Assembly (NCBI GenBank): GCA_964019415.1
Contig: OZ025879.1
Coordinates: forward strand, 2,601,794 to 2,665,793
DNA length: 64,000 nt
From: Ianthella basta
Taxonomy: Eukaryota; Porifera; Demospongiae; Verongiida; Ianthellidae
Direction: 5' to 3'
Under the pieces are notes generated by a model, which saw nothing but the letters and a program-made list of their open reading frames with translations, searched no databases and was not told the DNA's origin. Each line of letters starts with the position of its first letter. Within the stretch, counting starts at the first letter, position 1. Made by a program: the position numbers and the translations under genes. This document shows, piece by piece, positions 58,607 to 64,000 of the stretch.

Positions 58607-60496
58607 TTATGAAAGTCGCGCGTTGGGGTCTTGGGGGTTGCTCGGAAAAGTTTGAAACAGTTGGTCCCCACATAGATCGGTAATAAAGTCTAGTCCCAAA
58701 TCCAGTGTGTCTACACTATTGATCTTATCGATGGGTGGTCCCACAACTGGCTGCGTGCTGGTGCAGTACATTGGGGCTGCAGCAGGGGGTAAGGGGGGAT
58801 GGAGGGATGGGGTAGGCTGGGGCATTGCCTGCGCATAGTGGTGGGTGGTGGACGATGGGTACCCACTGCTGTCCATGTGGAGCGGCTCCTTGCAGTACGA
58901 GTAGCCAGTGCCTGTTGGCTGCGCAGGGGGGTGCAGTTCCTTAACAAGGACTTTGGTCAAGTCAACAAACTTCTTTCTCTCCTGATTAAGCAAATTCTGT
59001 TGTTCCAATAGTCGTATCTGGCTATCAAATAGGGCCGAATTCTTCATCTGCAGCTCCTTCTCAAGCTCCTTCAGCCTTTGTTGCATGCTGTCAATAGCTG
59101 GGTTTGTTTTCGGTGGTCTGGGTGTGGCCGAAGCTGGAGGAAGTTCCTCTGTTTGTTGGGGAGGAACACATTGACCGCACCACTCTGGCTCATCACTTCT
59201 GGGCAGGTACAGGGGGTCGATGGAATTTCTCAGCTGGGAGTCAACCTGGTTTGTGCCCAAGATCTTGACCTCCAAGACAATGTGGTCAATGTCATGGTTC
59301 CAAGGGTTGCAAGCGATGAAGCCTCGAGTTGAACACCACAGCCACTGTCCACCTTTAGTGAACAAACGATAGAGGTTGGTTGTTCCACACCCCCGGGTAG
59401 TGAAGGACTGGATGGCCTCGCCAAACGCAATGACATGGTAAGGATGAACAAAATCAAAGATAGAAGCCCCTATTAGCTCACTGGTGGTGAAGCCAATAGC
59501 AATGGTTGCATGCTTCTGCACTTCAATAATCCTGCCACCCTTTGAGATGCGTAATTCAAACTTAAACTCATCATCCATTGCAAGCGAGGAATCCGGGAAG
59601 GAAAGCGTGTCACTAGTTCCTACAAGGACGTAGCAGTGGTTGAAAGGTGCAGCTGATGTTGTGAGAGTACCTACGCTGGCATCACTGCTTGACGCTGCGC
59701 TGTCCTTCCACCGACGCAGGTACGTACTGCAGGTGAAGGACAGAGGCTCAGGCATTGCAGTCGTTAAGCTAGCACTTCTGTGAAATCTGTAGCGTGCACG
59801 ACTCCTTGGGTAACAGATGATTTGTTGACCATCCTGGGTCTTCTCAGGCAATTGTGCTAAGGATGACGAATCGAGGATGGACTGTGCGTCTTCTTGAGTC
59901 ACAATGGTGCTCAAAAGTTGCCCTGCGACCATGGAGGAAGAGACCCCCAAGGAGGACAGTATGGTGTTAGAGGAGTACATCACGCGGCCAGGAGGGACGA
60001 TGATGAGCAGAAAACCGTTGCACGCGTGTAACAAGTGTTCGGTGAGCGTCCCACTGTTGTGGCATCTTAGCTTTTTGGGGTCCACCTTTCGTCTCGCATG
60101 GACGGGAGGAGTGGGAGGCGACGCGCTAGGAGAGACTTGACGGACCGCAGACGGACCAGGAAGGGAGGCTGAAGACGAACCGTGAAAAGTGGAGAGGTCG
60201 TGGTAGAAGCGAACATAGTTTCTTGCGTTGCACAAAATCGAGGCTTTGTCTTGCTTCTTGTGTATGTCACTGTCCCCGCCTGTAATTGACAACAACGTGA
60301 CGAGTTGGTCAAAGAACGTGTTCGTAGTCAGGCGCCTGTTCTTCTCCGCCGTCCTCCTCCTGCTTGGCGGTCCCACTGAGTCAGCTGACCCCCCAACTGA
60401 CACTACGGCTGGACTCCGGTCCAAAGCACGCTCGGGGGAAGGACAATCGGTAGAAGGAGACAGCAGTGTCAAGGAAGGCGAACCCAGAGTATCCAT
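58607..60496 (-). CDS. CLOCK/NPAS2-like bHLH-PAS transcription factor, single exon
   Basis: A 629-residue uninterrupted ORF. Residues of about 46-101 form a basic helix-loop-helix (SRRRTAEKNRR, with the E-x-x-R-R core for E-box contact, then helix 2 starting DKASIL). PAS-A follows at about 150-215 (LLHACNGFLLIIVPPG) and PAS-B at about 305-415. PAS-B holds YRLFTKGGQWLWCSTRGF, closest in my reading to the CLOCK/NPAS2 signature RFLTKGQQWIWLQT. A coiled coil lies at about 468-521 and a Pro/Gln/Tyr-rich tail at the end. These proteins pair with ARNT/BMAL-type partners and bind CACGTG-like boxes in the nucleus. Unlike its neighbours it has no intron. It diverges from a small gene and ends 128 bases before the QSOX start. 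An NCOA-type coactivator is the main alternative. Confidence 0.82.
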   Translation of the reverse strand: MDTLGSPSLTLLSPSTDCPSPERALDRSPAVVSVGGSADSVGPPSRRRTAEKNRRLTTNTFFDQLVTLLSITGGDSDIHKKQDKASILCNARNYVRFYHDLSTFHGSSSASLPGPSAVRQVSPSASPPTPPVHARRKVDPKKLRCHNSGTLTEHLLHACNGFLLIIVPPGRVMYSSNTILSSLGVSSSMVAGQLLSTIVTQEDAQSILDSSSLAQLPEKTQDGQQIICYPRSRARYRFHRSASLTTAMPEPLSFTCSTYLRRWKDSAASSSDASVGTLTTSAAPFNHCYVLVGTSDTLSFPDSSLAMDDEFKFELRISKGGRIIEVQKHATIAIGFTTSELIGASIFDFVHPYHVIAFGEAIQSFTTRGCGTTNLYRLFTKGGQWLWCSTRGFIACNPWNHDIDHIVLEVKILGTNQVDSQLRNSIDPLYLPRSDEPEWCGQCVPPQQTEELPPASATPRPPKTNPAIDSMQQRLKELEKELQMKNSALFDSQIRLLEQQNLLNQERKKFVDLTKVLVKELHPPAQPTGTGYSYCKEPLHMDSSGYPSSTTHHYAQAMPQPTPSLHPPLPPAAAPMYCTSTQPVVGPPIDKINSVDTLDLGLDFITDLCGDQLFQTFPSNPQDPNARLS

Positions 60497-60623
60497 TCTT
60501 AACTCGAACTAGTACTTGACACGTCCTGACGAGAAAAGATACGATTCTTCGGCTATGCCCCGGCTATAAAAAATGAATGACGTTACGCAACGTTTCATTG
60601 CGTCACTTTTAGGGCGGGGCGCG
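60497..60623. promoter_or_regulatory. Bidirectional promoter with TATA-like box and bZIP-type sites
   Basis: This 127-base gap separates the bHLH-PAS start codon from the chosen start of the small plus-strand gene. It holds TATAAAAAA (60565-60573), TGACGTTA (60578-60585) overlapping TTACGCAA (60583-60590), and TTGCGTCA (60598-60605). The last three resemble CRE/ATF, C/EBP and PAR-bZIP sites. The TATA-like box points to plus-strand transcription starting near 60595-60600. That would leave the ATG at 60573 outside the mRNA. Confidence 0.55.
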
Positions 60624-60881
60624 ATGGCGGAGAAACAGACTGAACAAAGGCCCTCCAGTGCAAGCCACAAATTTGAGAAGGATCCCAAGAACCAGCCCTG
60701 GGGGACGGTCGTGAAGCCGAGCATGCATCTTGGGCACAGGAAGGCGTCTAGGGAGGAAGTGGAGGAGGTAACCCAACGGCTTAGTGCTCCGCGAGCGGAA
60801 AAGCCGCCACCTGATTCCGACCGCACGGGTGCTCTGAAGGAGTCCGGCATTATGAACAGCTACGCGTGGAAGGGATGGTAG
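60624..60881 (+). CDS. Small unrecognised hydrophilic protein (85 residues)
   Basis: A single-exon ORF starting MAEKQTEQRPSS with a good initiation context (GCGATGG) and ending SYAWKGW. I do not recognise the family. It is charged, lacks a signal peptide or membrane segment, and has a Trp-containing motif NQPWGTVVKP, an acidic SREEVEEV helix and a conserved-looking Trp-rich C terminus. Its composition and its own promoter in a head-to-head pair suggest a real gene. An upstream in-frame ATG at 60573 would add 17 residues but overlaps the TATA-like box. Small ciliary or sperm microtubule-associated proteins sometimes look like this, but I cannot support that assignment. Confidence 0.6.
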   Translation: MAEKQTEQRPSSASHKFEKDPKNQPWGTVVKPSMHLGHRKASREEVEEVTQRLSAPRAEKPPPDSDRTGALKESGIMNSYAWKGW

Positions 60882-61163
60882 CCGCTTAGCTGGTCAACAA
60901 TCTCTGTGTTAAAGTTTGTATATAAACTTTAGCTATAAACCTTTATAAATTGTAGCCTTTTGCAGTCCAGACTGCCAAGCCACGCATATGTAGCTGTGCA
61001 GGGCAGCAAAGGTGGCTGCAGACTCCTTGTGCTATTGTATTCGTCTTCTTTGCTGCGTTTCCTACTGTATGTACTTTGATATCATTTAAACAGAATGTGA
61101 AAACGTAACTGGACTTCACTGTCGTGCATACGTGTGCTATAGGCTCACTTGTAACATCACTAA

Positions 61164-61431
61164 CAGTAGTGCAGGAAGTTGGTTCAAGTTAGGGGGGCTG
61201 AATCAACTTTAAGGTCCAACGGTCAAGCTGTGGGTAGCCCACTTCAATCAATATTATCATTACCCATTGATACCACAATGCATCTGCTAGGTGGTTAGCC
61301 TATAGGCTCTGCAATAATTGAGTCAATTATAGGCTGTACAGCTAATTTTCTAAGGGGAGCTGCATGAGCCCCTCTCACTTCAATCCAAGGGGGCTCAAGC
61401 CCACCCTGGTTATATGGTTCCTACACCGCTG
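61164..61431. mobile_element. MITE-like element with CAG(T/C)(A/G)GTG(C/T)AGGAA termini
   Basis: The left end CAGTAGTGCAGGAA and the right end TTCCTACACCGCTG are near-perfect inverse copies. Sub-terminal GGGGGGCT and GGGGGCTCAAGCC blocks resemble common invertebrate non-autonomous repeats. No target-site duplication could be fixed and there is no coding capacity. The boundary call is tentative. Confidence 0.45.
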
Positions 61432-62326
61432 ACTACAGGAGATTGTGGAATCTTTGCAATGCAAGCCAAAAAGCGGTTGATCATGTTCACCAATGAAATC
61501 CCTCCGAACAGGTGACGTAGTAACACTAATGTATATCCTTTCGTGGGGGTGCACGTGACTGAAACCACTTCTTTTGTTGCAAAGATTGCACAATTTCCTG
61601 TAACATGTCAACTGGCAACATGGCCATGGGTTGAGGTCCTATTGCATTGAATGCGGGATGTGCTCATATTGTGGAATGTATGCATGTATTGCCAGCCTGT
61701 CAGCTCATGGATAGTCGGCCCTACATAGCAGGGCATGTATGCATTGGCATGCAGCACCAAACTGCATGGGGAGCTGAGCTCCATGGACACAGTATCAATC
61801 CCATTGCAAATTTATGTATGGGGCTGAGCTTCGGATCAGAGTGGGCCATAGAGATGCATGGAATTTTAGCCCCTCCCTCTGCCCTCTGTGCAAAAATGCA
61901 AGTGTAACTGTAGCCTATATATACATTACCTACTCTGCAATCCATGACCTATGGACAGTTGTCACCTACATATTGGGTACAAACTGATCAGCAACACTAT
62001 TATATTCCAACTCATTTGTATCCATGTGCACCGTCCGTCCCACATACACTTAATCTTACTGCCCACTGCCCACTGTATATACATCAGAGTTGATGACATG
62101 CATGCATGGCTGCAGGTGGTCCAGACCATGCAATGAGTATCAGACAACACAGCGCACTCAATCTGATGTACGCTCTTGAAGTGTCACTTGCTGTATACGT
62201 AGTTATAGATATATTGCTTTTCATTTAGCTATCAAACATGATGCAAGCATGCACTGAATGAATCAAATAATCATAACTTCAAATCAAGCACAGCAGATCT
62301 ATTTTGTATAACACAATAGCGTTTTA

Positions 62327-62607
62327 TGAAAGACAACGCTTGGAACTACACATGGTAAGGAAAGTGGGGGGGGGGGGGGGGGGGGGAGGGGGAAGCACCG
62401 GCAACCTCCAGATCTTTAGCCGACCCTTTAGCAGCCGGGTCACTGGTCACCGCCAACAGCCATTGATCCATTCCCTCAGAGGAGATAACAAAGTGGGCGG
62501 GCTCTAACCAGAGCCTCCTTTGGAACCCCCACAGCTGGTCCAGTTCACTGCCATTTTCCCTTCCCCCCTCTTTCCTTACCATGTGTAGTTCCAATCGTTG
62601 TCTTTCA
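62327..62607. mobile_element. Inverted-repeat element with 39-bp arms
   Basis: The left arm (62327-62365) starts TGAAAGACAACG. The right arm (62569-62607) is its inverse with one mismatch, so both strands encode the same ERQRLELHMVRK peptide. The arms enclose a G-run (about 62367-62386, then interrupted G) and a 180-base non-repetitive core. No clear target duplication is seen. It could be a MITE or a locally inverted duplication. Confidence 0.65.
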
Positions 62608-62675
62608 TTCATGTCACCATGGTACATAGACTATCTTACAACAGCATTTTAGTAATATTAAGCATGGACATAGTG

Positions 62676-64000
62676 TCACATAACCTGAGGAGCAATCTGT
62701 AGGTGCTTCTCTGCCCTTTCTTCCCTTCTCCGCTTCCTCTTGAGGTCAAATCGCAGTAGGAAGAATGTGCAAAAGAAGAGTACAGAGCTCAAAAGGTATA
62801 GGCCTGGGAAGGTGATGAAAAGTGCCCATTCATATTGCCCATGCAGGGCTTCCTTAATGGGGGCCACGACAAGGTTGAAGTTGCCTCCAATGATAGTGAT
62901 GACAAACAGGTAGATGGACACAGAAGCTGTCTTTATGACCCCCGGCACGAGGTCTACTACCAAGGCCAGTGTGACTCCGATCCACATCTCGCCGATGACA
63001 TTCGAGGGGATGAGCATGAGGAAGCACCAGGGGGAATAGGGGATGAAGAGCGCACCAGCTGCAAACGGAGCAGCCAGAACCTGCATGCATACATAGAAAA
63101 GAGCACATTGAGGAGGCTTACAGTAAGTACATGTGAACGTATACAGCTATATTAAAGTATTGTCTCCAAACATTCGTCATTCTAAAAATTCGTCAAACAA
63201 AAAACATCCAAACATTCAAAAAACATCCAGTCCAAACATACTCTAACTGCTGACAAATTCCTGTTTCTCTAATATTCATTACATCACTCTAACAATTTGC
63301 CATACAGGAAGTGCATTCAATAATTCCTATCAGTAAACAGCCTTTGTGTACCCCTTGTGAAAATTCCCTTGGAAGGTGCCCAAGTACATCGTCTCCAGCT
63401 CCCTACACAGCTACAGGAAGCATGATATTCAATGACACGTTCTTGACAGCCAGCAGCGACAAATAGTGTTCAAGAATCTTTGTAACCATGATATCCTCAA
63501 AGTACCGTCCACACGCTGAGCCCATAACCCACCATCACACCAAGTAACAGCCCTACGTATCAAAGCACTCCAAGTCTTCGCCGTCCACTCTTAAAGTTCC
63601 ATCGGGATAATCCAAATACTCGACACCATCCACCATCTTGTTCATCCCAACTCCAATTGTCACCAAGTGATGACATTGTTGGGCACATTGTGTGACAAAT
63701 TTACTAGAGAGAATACAGTATGTAGAATGTGTAGGTCCTTTTAACTCAAAGACTAACTCTCAGCAGTGCATGTTGAGTTACCTGGTGTATAGTACAGTGC
63801 ATTAGTAGCCTACAAAGAGCCACTGTACTGCAGTGGTACCATCCCTGAGGCACTCACCTGGCTAATGACTAGCACCCATACTCGCCAGTAACTACCACGC
63901 TTGGCAACCACAACATCTGAAATCAGGCCGCCCACAAAGGCGCCCAGGGAGCCTGCAACCAGTGGAATCCATCCCATGAAGGAAGAGATTTCATCTGGGC
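62676..64000 (-). CDS. Major facilitator superfamily transporter, C-terminal part (runs off right edge)
   Basis: Two exons are visible on the minus strand: 64000-63858 (open at the window edge) and 63080-62676. They are joined in phase by donor CAG|GTGAGT and acceptor GCAG. The first encodes a membrane segment with GAFVGGLISDVVV, the glycine-rich loop of MFS proteins followed by the R that precedes the next helix. The second encodes about four membrane helices, including PSNVIGEMWIGVTLALVVDLVP. It ends in a basic cytoplasmic tail (LKRKRRREERAEKH). The pattern resembles spinster-like or organic-anion MFS carriers. The substrate cannot be inferred, and the N-terminal half is outside the window. 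Confidence 0.85.

Larger units (their letters stand above)
60882..62675. other. Intergenic region before the MFS transporter
   Basis: This 1.8-kb stretch holds two inverted-repeat elements (61164-61431 and 62327-62607) and a long G-run inside the second. Short ORFs elsewhere (for example 61647-61907) have no recognisable features. No RNA gene is seen. Confidence 0.55.

Noticed and set aside
60573-60623. Upstream ATG as start of the small plus-strand gene
   Set aside because: The ATG overlaps the TATA-like box, so it is probably upstream of the transcription start. The ATG at 60624 has the better context.
61647-61907. Small plus-strand ORF in the 61-62 kb intergenic region
   Set aside because: It has no domain, no clear promoter and an overlapping antisense ORF of similar length. 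I see nothing to separate it from chance.

Overview
This window is animal nuclear DNA. The genes have short GT-AG introns, dinucleotide microsatellites, non-autonomous DNA transposons and no bacterial features. Compact spacing, head-to-head promoters, expanded sacsin-like genes and animal-type POFUT1, QSOX, EIF3G and bHLH-PAS genes suggest an early-branching metazoan, most likely a sponge. This placement rests on gene content alone.

Positions 1-40,629 hold two tandem, same-strand giant sacsin-like genes. Gene A is cut by the left edge (3-17,001). Gene B looks complete (18,108-40,629; five exons, about 5,872 residues, including one 16.6-kb exon). Each carries sacsin repeats with HSP90-like ATPase boxes (four in B, three visible in A), a C-terminal HEPN-like domain, and a separate downstream exon that encodes a PARP-type ADP-ribosyltransferase domain. 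In both copies the PARP exon joins in phase, lacks a usable start of its own, and follows a stop codon lying just inside the intron. A sacsin-HEPN-PARP fusion is the most notable candidate for an undescribed system here; its function is unknown. An 815-bp transposon and a 40-bp-arm hairpin sit in the 4.2-kb intron of gene B.

Positions 42,251-60,881 hold compact housekeeping and regulatory genes. POFUT1 (minus) and EIF3G (plus) diverge from a 106-bp shared promoter with two CACGTG boxes. QSOX (minus) converges on EIF3G. A single-exon CLOCK/NPAS2-like bHLH-PAS gene (minus) ends 128 bp upstream of the QSOX start codon. That gene diverges from a small unrecognised gene (plus) across a promoter with bZIP-type sites. 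I reconstructed the exon structures of POFUT1 (7 exons), EIF3G (9) and QSOX (10) by hand from splice consensus, phase and family similarity.

Positions 60,882-64,000 hold two inverted-repeat elements and the 3' end of a major facilitator superfamily transporter (minus) that runs off the right edge.

The POFUT1 and QSOX products belong to the secretory pathway (O-fucosylation and disulfide formation) and EIF3G to translation initiation. I see no operon-like functional link between them beyond shared promoters.
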